DNA from: JAUIKM01 sp964445695
GTDB taxonomy: Bacteria > Bacteroidota > Ignavibacteria > Kapaibacteriales > UBA7675
Direction: 5' to 3'
Assembly: GCA_964445695.1 (NCBI GenBank)
Contig: CAYULF010000004.1
Span: forward strand, 124,001 to 188,000
Length of the DNA stretch: 64,000 bases
Each line of letters opens with the position of its first letter. The first letter of the stretch is position 1. The translations under genes and the position numbers were made by a program. Positions 50,501 to 60,300 of the stretch are shown piece after piece. Below the pieces are notes generated by a model that was not told where the DNA came from, did no database searches, and saw only the letters and a program-made list of their open reading frames with translations.

Positions 50501-53500
50501 GCTGCCGTTGGCATTAGCACCAGGATTCAGAACTATCCGTGTGTTGGCGCTGGTCGGCGTCACAATTGTCAGATCTCCATCGGCCACGAGCGACTGATTG
50601 GACGATGTCGCGCTCAGGATAAGACTGTTAAACGCTGTGTCTATGTCCTCCAGGTTGACGGACAAAGTCAGCGGCGTGTCTTCCAGCGTGTTAACAACTG
50701 CATTGCCGGTGCTGATCACCGGAGCATCGTTAACCGGCAGAACGTCAATAACAAATTGCTGCGTGGCACTCGAACTCGTGTTCAGACCGCCGGTCGGGCC
50801 GTTATCCTGCAATTTTACCGAAACAATTGCCTGGCCATTCTGGTTCGTCGCCGGGACAAAAGTCAGATTGCCCGTCGTAACCGAAATCTGCGGCTGAACA
50901 GAGAACAGTGAGTTGTTGTCATTCTGCACATCAAACGTCAAAGTCTGTGTGGTTTCCGGATCGCCGTCGTCTATTCCCGTCGCAAACGCCGCGTCGTAAA
51001 CTCCGCTGTCCTCATTGACCGTTATATTTGCACTCGTGTTAAACAAAGGCGTATCGTTGATCGGTTGCACATCAACACTGAAAGACGTCGTGCGTGTGTA
51101 CTCGCCGTCATTCACCGAAACATACAGCACAACAAGCCCGTTTGCGTTTGTTTCAGGCGTCAGCTGAATCGTGGTATTGGCGCTCGTCGGAGTTACAACA
51201 ACAATTGAACCGTCGTCGACAATGGATTGGTTGGCGCTGGTGACGGTCAAAATCAGGTTGTTAAACGGCGTATCAATATCCGCAACATCAACGGACATTG
51301 TGAGCGGTATGTCTTCCTCTGTCGTGACAACTGAATTACTTGTGCTGATCACCGGAGCATCGTTAACCGGCAGAACGTCAATAACAAATTGCTGCGTGGC
51401 ACTCGAACTCGTGTTCAGACCGCCGGTCGGGCCGTTATCCTGCAATTTTACCGAAACAATTGCCTGGCCATTCTGGTTCGTCGCCGGGACAAAAGTCAGA
51501 TTGCCCGTCGTAACCGAAATCTGCGGCTGAACAGAGAACAGTGAGTTGTTGTCATTCTGCACATCAAACGTCAAAGTCTGTGTGGTTTCCGGATCGCCGT
51601 CGTCTATTCCCGTCGCAAATGCCGCGTCGTAAACTCCGCTGTCCTCATTGACCGTCACATTTGCCCCGGTTGTGAATTCCGGTGCACCATTGACCGAAAC
51701 AATTGACACCGAGAATGTGGTTGAACTGCTCAGCGCCCCATCGTCAACCGAAAAGGTCAGAGTCGTGCTGCCGTTGGCGTCCACTACCGGTGTGATCACA
51801 TATTTTGTGAATTCGGCCGTGGAACCAAGCTGTGCAATCGATTGCAATAACGTGCCGTCGGCCGTCGGCGGCGTCAGCGTCAGACCGGCAATCCCGGGAT
51901 CCACGTCCGTCAGTTTAACCGTCAGCGTAAACTGCGCGTTCTCCGGTGAAGCAATTACCGTCTGCCGCGTGGCGATAATCGGCTTGTCATTGATGACCGT
52001 GAGCAAAGCGTTCGTTTCGCCGCCCGGCGTGACAATGTAGAGGTCATACCCGCCGACAACGCTTAACTCACCGGCAGGCACCGTCACCGTGGATCGCGTA
52101 CGACCCTGACTGTTAACCTGTACGTTGACAGACCCGGTAGTAATCCCGGCAGGCAAAATGTGCGATGAATTTGGGTAGACGTCCCAACCGCCGACCTCCA
52201 CCTGCACCGTACCCGATGTCGCTGCGACAGTACTGGGCGTCAAAACGCTGATGGAAGGTTGGTCCAGATTCTGCCAGATGCGCTCAGCGCCGCTGCGCGC
52301 GACGACCACATCCACACTGCCGTCATCGTCGATGTCCGCCATAGCGGCCGCACGTGAAGTCCCCGAACCGTAGGTGCTGAGCGAGTTGAGCGCCACACCG
52401 TTGTTGAAAACGAGCTGGTCATTGGATTGTCCCTGCACGTCCGAGTGTTCGGTGGCGATGAAAACGTCAATGTCGCCATCGTTGTCCACATCGCCCGTGG
52501 CAATGCCGTGCGGCTCGCCCGTCAGTTCGAGCGAAGACTTGTTGTAGCTGAATTCGCCGATATTGCGCCAGGTGTCCAGCGAAGGGAAATTGTCCTGATC
52601 CGTCTGCAGGTCGCCTCTTGTATTGGTCGCAAAGAGAATATCCATTATACCGTCGCCGTCAACATCCATAATTGCCGTATCCCAGGCTTCGGGCGCGCCC
52701 AGCGCCTGGCTCGTGAACGTACCGCCGTCATTGCGCAGAATCAGCGAGGCCGCGCTTTCCTGCGCGCCGACGATGTCCGGCAATCCGTCGTTGTTTAAGT
52801 CCCCGATCGCAACGGCAACCAGGTCGCTGCCGCTCGCCAGCACACTCGTGGCAAACCCGGCCGAACCGTCGTTAAGCGCTAAAACAAGATCGTCGTTGCG
52901 CGCCAGCACCGCATCCAGGTCGCCGTCGCCGTCCATGTCGTACAGCGCCACGTCGTCGCCGTCTGTGCCGCCAAACCAGGAAATGGTAAACGTGCCGTCG
53001 CCGTTGTTTAACCACATTTCGGCCGCCGCCGCACCGCCACCGCTGCTCATGTTGGCCAGCATGGCATCAAGGTCGCCGTCGCCGTCCAGATCGCCGAGTG
53101 CCACGGCATAGTGATTGTTGCCGCCAAAGTCCGTCGTGCTGAAATCCCCGCCGCCCTGATTTAACCAGATCTGCGAATTGCCGCCGGTGTTGGCCGCGAT
53201 CGCGTCAATCAGACCGTCTCCATTGAGATCCCCGAGAGCAATGTCACGGGTCTCGCCGCTGCCGAAATTCCTGTCGACCAGCACGCCCGAGCCGGACTGT
53301 ACCTCCGCGCGGAACTCGTAGACGTGCGCGTGGTCAATCGGCAGATTGCCGTGGCTCTGCACGTCTTCGCTCACCGAAAACAGGATGCGTTCGTTCGGGT
53401 AGGCATTGCGCCCCATATTGAAGTCGATCGTGCGAAACACATCGACGGAGGAAATGCTGGAATGCGTCGTTAGACCGCCCTGCATGCCTTGCAGCGTGAA

Positions 53501-56446
53501 CTGTCCATAACCATCGGGATAGGAGAGTGTTGAAGTTGTCGCAGCAATCGGATGATTAAACTTCAGCGACACTGTTCCGATCGTTGCGGCGTTCGCGTTG
53601 GTTGAAGGTTCCAGACCCGTTATTTTGGGCTGAGCCGAACCGTTTTTCCAGACGTAGGGACCTGTCTGCACAGCGGCGACAAGCAGATCGACATCGCCGT
53701 CGTTGTCGATGTCACCATGAGCGCCGCGCACATGCCGGTTTTCGCTGTCGCTGATGCGGTAAAAAGTTGCGTCGCCGTTGTTGTAGTAAACGTCTTTGCC
53801 GCGCGTTTTGATCAACACAACGTCAAAGTCGTCATCGCCGTCGACGTCCATGATTTCAACCGATCGTCCGTTACCGCCGGTCAGTTCCGATACAACAAAG
53901 GTACCATCGCCGTTGTTTAACCACAGGCGGTTGTTCTGGCCGTTTGTGCCGACCAGAAATGCATCCAGGTCGCCGTCGCCGTCAAGGTCACCCAGATCGA
54001 CATCGACAACCTGCGTATTGTCGGTAGTCGACTTCACAAAACTTGGGAATCCGGAATTCAACCAGACTTGCTGGCTGATAGGACCGTTTGCATTGGAGCC
54101 TTCAGTGGCAAAAATCGCATCCAGATCACCGTCACCGTCCAGGTCGCCGACTGCTACGCCTCTGTTGCGGCGATTGACGGCCTCACTGGAAGCAAAGGTG
54201 CCGTCGCCGTTGTTAACCAAAATTTCCTGGTTGGCCCCGAAGTTTGCAACCAGAATGTCCATGTCCCCATCTGCGTCAAAGTCGCCGATTCCAAAGTCGC
54301 GCGTATCGTAATCCGCGCCGTTCAGGTCTGTCTGCGTAAAGCTCGCGTCGCCGTTGTTAAACCAGATAACGTGCACGCCATTTTTACCGATGATGGCATC
54401 CATGTCGTAGTCGCCGTCGAAGTCGCCCGCTTCCGTGCACTCGCCAAATGAAAATTCTTTGGTTTCAACCGTGAAATTGCCGCTGCCGTCGTTGCGCAGG
54501 ATGTCCGATCCACGACCATCGGCGCCGATCGTGAATCCGTCCAGATCGCCGTCGCCGTCAAAGTCCGCCAGGGCGACGTCGCTCGTTTCATTTCCCAGAC
54601 CGGTAACATCAAAGTTGCCGCTGCCGCCGGAAGCCGCGCCGGTGAACCGGTACACGGTCGGACTGTCAAACATATCTCCATCAGCCGATTCGCCTTTTTC
54701 CTGTACCGTCACCATGATTTTTTCCCCGGCAAGGAAATCGTCGGCCGGCGTAAATCGAATGCTGTGATCGCCGGACCCATGCGCAACACTGGAGGCCGTC
54801 AGCCTGCCTGCCGAGCCGAAGACCTGAATCGTGTTGTTTAAGGGGTTGAGCGAGGATCGCAGTATAATCTGGCTGTAAAACACTTCGATCGGATCGCCGT
54901 TGGCTGCCGAAGAATTGGCTGCCGGAGACAATTTGGCAATTGTCGGCACGCCAGTATTTTCCCAGATAATGTTAAATCCGTTGTTCACGATAAACGCGTC
55001 CAGATCGCCGTCGCCGTCCAGGTCGCCGATCACCACGTCCTGCGCGTTGCCCGTGCTGAGCACGGAAGTCGTAAACGTGCCGTCGCCATTGCCCAGGTAC
55101 AGGACGTGATCGCCGTTCTGCACGATGACCTTGTCCAGAATGCAGTCGTAATTAACATCGCCCACGGCAACCGAGCCTGCGCCGCTGTACTCTTCCAGTA
55201 CGCCGTCGCCGTTGAAATCCGCCAGCAGAGCGTAGTCGTCGCTGCCGGACGCGGCGCCGTAGTCGCTGACAACAAAGGTGCCGTCGCCGTTATTTGTATA
55301 GCGTTTGTTGTACATGCCGCGCGTCGCGGTCAGCACGTCCAGATCGCCGTCGTTTTCCAGATCGCCCACCCACATGCCGTTGGTCTGAGTGTTTGCACCC
55401 AGCGTTGTGCGCACAAAGGTGCCGTCGCCATTTCCAAGAAAGAGCTCGTCGGCATCGTTGTTTTCGTTGCCGACAATAAAGTCCGCAACGCCGTCGCCGT
55501 TAAAGTCGCCGGTTTCCACCACGCGGCTGTCGGTCGCCTGCGTGCTGACTTGCACTGAGACAAAGCTCGCATTGCCGTTGTTTAACCACAGCTTGCTGCC
55601 GGCATTGTCGAGTACTTCAAAGATGTCAAGGTCGCCGTCGTCGTCCACGTCTGCCAGAGCTACATCGCGCGAAGCGTCGGACACGGCGCCGAAGTCATCC
55701 GGATTATAAAACAATTCAGCAATCTGCCGCAGCACGCGGTTCTGTGCATTGCTGTTGGCCATGACGATATCCATATCGCCGTCGCCGTCCATATCTCCCA
55801 GCGCCGCGGCAACCGTATTGTGCGTCGGCGAACCGGCGCCAAGAGTCGTAAACGTGCCCGTGCCCGCAAGCGGTGCAGCCGTAAACTGGTATGTTAACGG
55901 ACGGGTTATTGCGGTTCCGCCCGCGTCCTCGGCATTTTTCACCGTCACCGTAATCGGCTCGCCGGGATAAAAGTCTATGTTCGGATTGACAATTGCGTGG
56001 CGGTTGCCGTTGCTGTAACTCACTGCCAGTCGACCGTCATAACTGCGCTGCGATCCAATTACCGTGATATTTGCGTTTAACGAGGTCGTGCCGGTTGTCA
56101 AGGTGCCGGTGTCCATTACTTCACTGAAACGAATGCGTATCGACTCGGACGGCGCGGACACAATTGAATTTGTGGCCGGGGTCACCGCAGTAATTTTCGG
56201 TGCCTGGGCCTGGAGGTTAACGCCGGCTATCAGTGTGGCGGCTCCGGCCGCGGCGGCGGCAAGTTTGCGCAGACAGCCGGTGTTTAACATCTGAACCAGC
56301 TTTTCAATCCGTTTCAGCAGAATGGATCGTTTCCGCCGGTCGTTGTTTGAGGCGCTTCCCGTCCGCGTCAGCCGGTCGAGGCGACGCAGGCTTTTGCGCA
56401 GACGGCGCAGGGCTTCAAGAGTGAAAGATTTGTTGTTAACTCGCAT
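47588..56446 (-). CDS. Giant FG-GAP/cadherin/beta-propeller surface protein with T9SS domain (paralogue 2)
   Basis: 2952 residues, same order as the gene at 24971-33187: basic n-region of about 60 residues (LEALRRLRKSLRRLDRLTRT), hydrophobic core ending NLQAQA near 82, SbsA-like Ig domain, FG-GAP block 1 (210-495), Ig, block 2 (618-935), Ig, block 3 (1062-1395), IPT-like domain, six or seven cadherin-like domains (about 1485-2215), PKD-like domain, Ig-type domain, seven-bladed YVTN-type propeller (FVGYFKDGLDGVNGLRQAIG is typical), Ig domain, T9SS domain (VHPNPLRSGEEVLI ... LLIRR). A 314-bp segment of the cadherin region is repeated almost exactly (offset 633 bp). Start 56446 is directly followed by GTTAAC. 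Surface-exposed; likely adhesion or binding. Confidence 0.88.
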   Translation of the reverse strand: MRVNNKSFTLEALRRLRKSLRRLDRLTRTGSASNNDRRKRSILLKRIEKLVQMLNTGCLRKLAAAAAGAATLIAGVNLQAQAPKITAVTPATNSIVSAPSESIRIRFSEVMDTGTLTTGTTSLNANITVIGSQRSYDGRLAVSYSNGNRHAIVNPNIDFYPGEPITVTVKNAEDAGGTAITRPLTYQFTAAPLAGTGTFTTLGAGSPTHNTVAAALGDMDGDGDMDIVMANSNAQNRVLRQIAELFYNPDDFGAVSDASRDVALADVDDDGDLDIFEVLDNAGSKLWLNNGNASFVSVQVSTQATDSRVVETGDFNGDGVADFIVGNENNDADELFLGNGDGTFVRTTLGANTQTNGMWVGDLENDGDLDVLTATRGMYNKRYTNNGDGTFVVSDYGAASGSDDYALLADFNGDGVLEEYSGAGSVAVGDVNYDCILDKVIVQNGDHVLYLGNGDGTFTTSVLSTGNAQDVVIGDLDGDGDLDAFIVNNGFNIIWENTGVPTIAKLSPAANSSAANGDPIEVFYSQIILRSSLNPLNNTIQVFGSAGRLTASSVAHGSGDHSIRFTPADDFLAGEKIMVTVQEKGESADGDMFDSPTVYRFTGAASGGSGNFDVTGLGNETSDVALADFDGDGDLDGFTIGADGRGSDILRNDGSGNFTVETKEFSFGECTEAGDFDGDYDMDAIIGKNGVHVIWFNNGDASFTQTDLNGADYDTRDFGIGDFDADGDMDILVANFGANQEILVNNGDGTFASSEAVNRRNRGVAVGDLDGDGDLDAIFATEGSNANGPISQQVWLNSGFPSFVKSTTDNTQVVDVDLGDLDGDGDLDAFLVGTNGQNNRLWLNNGDGTFVVSELTGGNGRSVEIMDVDGDDDFDVVLIKTRGKDVYYNNGDATFYRISDSENRHVRGAHGDIDNDGDVDLLVAAVQTGPYVWKNGSAQPKITGLEPSTNANAATIGTVSLKFNHPIAATTSTLSYPDGYGQFTLQGMQGGLTTHSSISSVDVFRTIDFNMGRNAYPNERILFSVSEDVQSHGNLPIDHAHVYEFRAEVQSGSGVLVDRNFGSGETRDIALGDLNGDGLIDAIAANTGGNSQIWLNQGGGDFSTTDFGGNNHYAVALGDLDGDGDLDAMLANMSSGGGAAAAEMWLNNGDGTFTISWFGGTDGDDVALYDMDGDGDLDAVLARNDDLVLALNDGSAGFATSVLASGSDLVAVAIGDLNNDGLPDIVGAQESAASLILRNDGGTFTSQALGAPEAWDTAIMDVDGDGIMDILFATNTRGDLQTDQDNFPSLDTWRNIGEFSYNKSSLELTGEPHGIATGDVDNDGDIDVFIATEHSDVQGQSNDQLVFNNGVALNSLSTYGSGTSRAAAMADIDDDGSVDVVVARSGAERIWQNLDQPSISVLTPSTVAATSGTVQVEVGGWDVYPNSSHILPAGITTGSVNVQVNSQGRTRSTVTVPAGELSVVGGYDLYIVTPGGETNALLTVINDKPIIATRQTVIASPENAQFTLTVKLTDVDPGIAGLTLTPPTADGTLLQSIAQLGSTAEFTKYVITPVVDANGSTTLTFSVDDGALSSSTTFSVSIVSVNGAPEFTTGANVTVNEDSGVYDAAFATGIDDGDPETTQTLTFDVQNDNNSLFSVQPQISVTTGNLTFVPATNQNGQAIVSVKLQDNGPTGGLNTSSSATQQFVIDVLPVNDAPVISTSNSVVTTEEDIPLTMSVDVADIDTPFNNLILTVTSANQSIVDDGSIVVVTPTSANTTIQLTPETNANGLVVLYVSVNDGEYTRTTSFSVDVQPINDTPLFNTSANITVNEDSGVYDAAFATGIDDGDPETTQTLTFDVQNDNNSLFSVQPQISVTTGNLTFVPATNQNGQAIVSVKLQDNGPTGGLNTSSSATQQFVIDVLPVNDAPVISTGNAVVNTLEDTPLTLSVNLEDIDTAFNSLILSATSSNQSLVADGDLTIVTPTSANTRIVLNPGANANGSVDVTVSVFDGEYTRVTTFVVNILPVNDAPVISTNNAAITIDEDMPALLSFNLSDIDTPFAHLSLNAVSNNETLIPSASIGFGTTSATTSLMFTPQADANGSAVITVTAGDGEYSRSTSFNITVDPVNDAPTISGPANLSSSQNQLVTTAVQINDIDNTFSQLTVSATSSNQALFADADLVAGTTAATVQLNMSPQCGTFGNALITVRVSDGEFENSTSFNIVVQPIAAISITGANCGCPNVQLTYEALPSDNTATHVWNVEGGSIIGGQGTGTIQVVWDQNASSASLSLVRTASAGCTTGTALIVTPKTVQALMDHVLVTASSVVADVLNNDVGTGLSILSVRQPAHGQAQIINGKIEYTPDSGFNGIDVFNYVVGSIDNCVATGALVAVSPLMAAAQVNASFVEYRQDHVGDVRGLGGAYCATVSPDGEFLYVAGRNDHSIALFQRNTATGELTWMMRVRNLRNGVVGLEYPSDLAIDPAGEYLYAACYGDNALLVFKRDAASGELTFVERKKKGQDDNGITINGMKGPRGVVVSADGRGVLVSGYSDNSIAVFNRVDATEELHFVGYFKDGLDGVNGLRQAIGLDVSLDGRHVYVAGTGDNAVALFERSLSDGVLTYSTMYKDGVGGVNGLSKAIDVAVSPDGKHVYVAGNADDAVALFDRNSADGTLSFVESYDNGNGGIDGLDGITGVAVSPDGAQVWAGARDSDALVLFKRDRDSGKLTFVEVCRDGVDGINGLAGAIMPATSWNGEHIYVPGYDENAVAVLYRNHVPTAADDNAGAATANGTLQITPLNNDGDSDGHTLTVNSATDGSLGTVAIIGGGTTLEYSAGATTGADQFTYTISDGYGGESTATVTLSVVQPKQSHAPGLSAVQSPQVHVHPNPLRSGEEVLIAIDVESDVVCTIHDLAGHRIATFTQPASNSGVHEIRWTAEDGGGAPLAAGAYILLVEYRGDDGQRHTLESRLLIRR
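50709..51022 (-). repeat. Direct repeat within giant gene 2, copy 1
   Basis: 314 bp matching 51342-51655 with a single mismatch (C/T, near 50987 and 51620). The repeat unit is 633 bp (211 codons), covering about two cadherin-like domains, so the frame is kept. Confidence 0.97.
51342..51655 (-). repeat. Direct repeat within giant gene 2, copy 2
   Basis: Second copy of the 314-bp segment; see 50709-51022. The flanks outside it have diverged much more, which suggests either recent duplication or ongoing gene conversion of this segment. Confidence 0.97.
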
Positions 56447-56545
56447 GACAATAGTCTCAAGAATATGGATGAACTGTATGTTGTCGCGTTCGTTGTCTCA
56501 AGACCTGAAGGTCCGTTCCGTTCAGTTTAATACAAGACAGCCTGC

Positions 56546-56580
56546 TCGGCTTCACGGTATTGCCGGCACCGCGAAGCCGA
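56546..56580 (-). promoter_or_regulatory. Leader hairpin of giant gene 2
   Basis: TCGGCTTC-A-CGGT pairs with ACCG-C-GAAGCCGA (one mismatch), loop ATTGCCGGC. An outer GACAGCC/GGCCGTC pair lies at 56536-56542 and 56589-56595. Homologous to 33319-33353 with two compensated base pairs; the loop keeps TGCCGGC. Confidence 0.7.
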
Positions 56581-56612
56581 AAAGCATGGCCGTCTCGTTC
56601 TTGAGATGCTAC

Positions 56613-56620
56613 AAAATTAC
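56613..56620 (-). promoter_or_regulatory. Bacteroidota-type -7 box (TAATTTTG) of giant gene 2
   Basis: TAnnTTTG on the minus strand, about 170 bases before the start, followed by TAG as in giant genes 1 and 3. A -33 TTG is not visible. Confidence 0.5.
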
Positions 56621-56787
56621 GGTGCGCAGGAGGTCGCCGCACCTCGTCACGATTACACCAATTGGTGCAGGTCTCTGGTGTAAGGGGCGCTTTTCAGCCC
56701 TTATTTTGTCGGTTTGACACTACAGCACTACACCATTTGCGTGTGGAATGGTGTACCGGGCACTCACCGGTGGTACGCAGACTTGAC

Positions 56788-57178
56788 TTTGAGGCGCTTC
56801 GCCTCCCGCTTTGCGGTCGGGCTTGCTTTTTGCTTCTTGCTCGTCAGTGGGCTTGATGTCTTCAACGCGGGAATCGGTGTCAATCCCGACAGCATGACTA
56901 CGTAAAACTACGTAGGAGCTGTGAGCCCTTAGGGCTCACAGCTCAATGTGTTCCCGTGCCAAAAAACGCCAAATCCGAATACGAACTGAAAAACACGTAG
57001 ATCTACCTACTACGCCGTTCTCAATTGTCCGCTGAACGCCTTGTGTTGCCACTCAATCGTTGCGATGGGATTGTAGCGGCCGAAAACAATCCCGACATCC
57101 ACAGACTTCAAGCCCGATGACAAACAAGAAGTCAAGCAGAGCCTGAGACGCAAGTGCAACGCGCGGCTCAAAGCGATC
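56788..57178. repeat. Foldback repeat pair enclosing palindrome copy C
   Basis: Left arm 56788-56860 (GCTTTGCGGTCGGGCTTGCT, then TTTTGCTTCTTGCTCGTCAG) and right arm 57094-57178 (GATGACAAACAAGAAGTCAA, GCCTGAGACGCAAGTGCAAC, CTCAAAGCGATC). Fills the 930-bp gap between giant genes 2 and 3 with the palindrome inside. No gene seen. Confidence 0.55.
56896..56944 (-). repeat. Palindrome element copy C
   Basis: GACTACGTA/ACTACGTAG motif followed by the 29-bp palindrome with 13-bp perfect arms (TTA centre). Orientation opposite to copies A and B. Confidence 0.95.
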
Positions 57179-57299
57179 TTCCAGAAAACAAGTACGAACA
57201 GTTGAGAAGCGCAAACAGCGCAGCCGACTCGCCGGAAAGAAACAAACGACAAACCATCAATCGCGGCATCCGTGGAAAACCCAAATAAACATTAAACAA

Positions 57300-57346
57300 A
57301 AAACCCGCCCGGAAGCCGGTTAAACACCGGCAATTCCGAACGGGTT
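57300..57346 (-). terminator. Rho-independent terminator of giant gene 3
   Basis: Minus strand: AACCCG..CGGAA pairs with TTCCGGGCGGGTT around a long loop that contains its own GCCGGT/ACCGGC stem, followed by TTTTGTTT. It lies 34 bases after the stop at 57380. Confidence 0.8.
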
Positions 57347-57379
57347 GATTTGTTAACCAGCCCTCGACAATCGTCGAGA

Positions 57380-60300
57380 TTACGGGGCTATGACGATGCT
57401 GCGACGCAATTGCTGCGCCACACCGTCGCCGTCCACATACTCGACAAACATGACGTAAACGCCCGCCGCCAGTTTAACGCCGTTAACCTCGCGGCCCTCG
57501 ATGCTGAACTGATGCGCGCCTGTGTAAGCCGCCGGCAGACTGAACGCACAAACTGCGCGGCCGCTCATGTCCAGCAAACGAATGTCGAGCGGAGCATCGC
57601 TGCCCGTTTCGATCACGACGTCGGCGAATTGACCAACGGGATGCGGGCTGACGCGAATCTCGCTCTCAACAATCGCAACCGGCTCGTCTCCCTGTTTAAC
57701 CGCGGCAACCGTTATCGTTACCGTCGCAGTCGAAGAGCCGCCGTTGCCGTCCTCAATCGTGTAGGTAAAACTGTCGACGCCCGAAGCCGCGCCGGCACTG
57801 TATTCAACCGTCGTGCCGCCGCCGGTGATCGCCACCGTTCCCAGTGTGCCGTCCGTTTTAGCCGTAACTGTCAAAGCATCGTTTTCCGGATCGGAATCGT
57901 TGCTCAGCACACTGATTGTTTTATTGCTGCTGGGCGCAACGCCCCCGCCGTTGTCGTTAACAGCTTCCGGCGCCAGATTGCGTGCAAAGACGGAAATGGC
58001 GTTGTCGTTGCGGCCTGCGCAATAGACGTGACGGCTGTCGTTGGAAACGTCCAACGCGCGAACCCGGCGCAGACCGTCCACGCCGCCCTGGCCGTCCTTG
58101 AGGCACTGCACGTAGGTCAGCGAACAATCAGCCAGCGAGCGACGGAACAACGCGATGGCATTGTCGAGTTCGCCGACGACGTACACGGAGCGACCGTCGT
58201 CGCTGCACTGTACGTCATACGCGCCGTAGAGCCCGTCGACGCCGTTTTGACCGTCTTTGATCTTCTCGGTGAAGGTCATCGTGCAAGTCTGCGGATTGCG
58301 CTTGAACACCGCCAGCGCCTTGTCGCCCAGACCGGTCACATAGACGCTCTTCGAGTCCGGACTCAGCGCCACGCTCGTCGGTGAAGCCAGACCGTCGACG
58401 CCGTTGATACCGTCGCGATACTGCGTTTCCCAGCTCAGCGTACCGTCGTTCAGTGAGCGGCGGAAGACAGCAACGGCATCGTCACCATTGCCGGCCACGT
58501 AAACGTTTTTACCGTCGGGACTGACCGCTACGCCCATCGCATTGCGCAAGCCGTCGATGCCTTCCTGACCGTCCTGGTACAGACCGACGAAACTGATGTT
58601 CGCCGCTGAAGACTGTGTTTCAAAGTGTGCAAGGCTGTGGTTGTTAAACGAGGCCACATACACGGAGCGGCCGTCGCTGCTGGCAGCAACGCCGACAGGA
58701 TTCTGCAGCGGATCCGGACCTCCGTCGCCTGACAGAATATTGTACAGATCGAGCTCGCCGTTGTCGTAATCGATGTTAAACACCAACAAAGAGTTGTCGG
58801 CATAAGACGTGACGTACAGAACACTCTCGTCCGGCGACAGCGCCAGAGCCGAGGGGTAACGCATGTTGCTCACGCCGCGGCGCAGATGGCGTGCACGACC
58901 CAGATAGGTCAGCGTACCGGTTGAAACATTGCGCTCAAACATCGCCACGGAGTGGTCGCTCCATCCGGCACCGAAGACATAGCGCCCGTCGGATGTCAGA
59001 GCAACATCGGCCACGCGTTTAAGTCCGCGAACGCCGCCGCTGCGATCCTGCTTGCGCTGAACATAGGAAAGATTCGGCTGCGATTCTTCCGTCGGCTTGA
59101 CCGCTATCACAACATTAACAGTGATTCCCGTGCAGAGACTCTCGCCCTGTGCCGTGTAACTGAAGGTCTCAAATCCGGTGAAGTCGGCCGGCGCCGTATA
59201 GGTTATCACGCCGCTGGAAATCCAGCTGGCAGTGCCGGAAAGCATCTCTTCATTGTTGAGTCCGGTCACAGTCAGGCCGGCGGCGATGTCGTTGTTTAAC
59301 ACATTAAATGTTACGGTACTGCCGGCGGTCACGCAGACGTAGTCCATTTGTCCAAGAACCGGGAAGGTCGAAACTACCAGCGTGGTCGCGCGCGAGGAGC
59401 CGTCGGGGAAGTCTTCCACGACCGTCACCGTGGCGATCGTCTCGAGGTTCCAGCCCACGGCGCCGCTTGTACTTGTCGCATTCAGTTCAAAGCCCGGATC
59501 GCTGCCGTCCTGGAAGAACCAGCTATAGCTGTGTTCCGTGCTGAAGAAGCGCAGGCTGTAAATGCTGCCTACGCCGACGCAGGCTGTCGTAGCGCCGAGA
59601 ATCTCAAGCGGCGGCAGGGCTTCAAACGAACCGATATCGCGGATGCCATAGGCGAGCCGTTCGCGTTGATCAAGCGGAGCAACACCAGTCGGAGCGCCGT
59701 GATTGATGGCCGGGCTGCTCAGGTCAAGAGCATGCGTGAAGGTGTGCCCACCATTGTCCGCCAGAGTTTGCAGTCCGGCATCGATGGTCGTGGCGGATTC
59801 TTTTGCTCCGGCATTTTTTGTCGTTGTGCCGTTCGGGTCGCCGTAGCGGTCGCCCGTAGTGTTGGAGCTGAAGTCCAGATCGCCGACCGTGCCGATCAGG
59901 TTGTAGCCGTCCGAGCTGAACGCGCCTCCGACGTCGGGATATTCGCCGCCGCGATCGGTATTTCCGGCAATAATATTGGAGCGAATGCTGCCGCCGGGAC
60001 CGTAGATTCCGCCGCCATGGCCGCCGCCGTCGTCGTCGTTGTCCGCAACATTAAGCGTAATTGTGTTGCTGGTCAGAAAGAGTGGTTTGGACGAGTAGAT
60101 TGCGCCGCCGTGACCGGCCGCCGAGTTCTGTGAAAAGGTGTTGTCGTGCGCTTTGATGGCCGATTCGTTGTGAATTGCGCCACCGAAATGTCCGGCAACA
60201 TTGAGCACAAAAGTATTGCCCGTCGCGATCAACTCACTCGCCTGGGTGAGGATCCCCCCGCCGTCTTCGCCGGCGGTGTTTTCCGAAATCGTACATGACG

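Noticed and set aside
57600..59000. Plus-strand frames of up to 344 codons antisense to giant gene 3
   Set aside because: Shadows created by the GC-rich codon use of the minus-strand gene; no ribosome site or domain.
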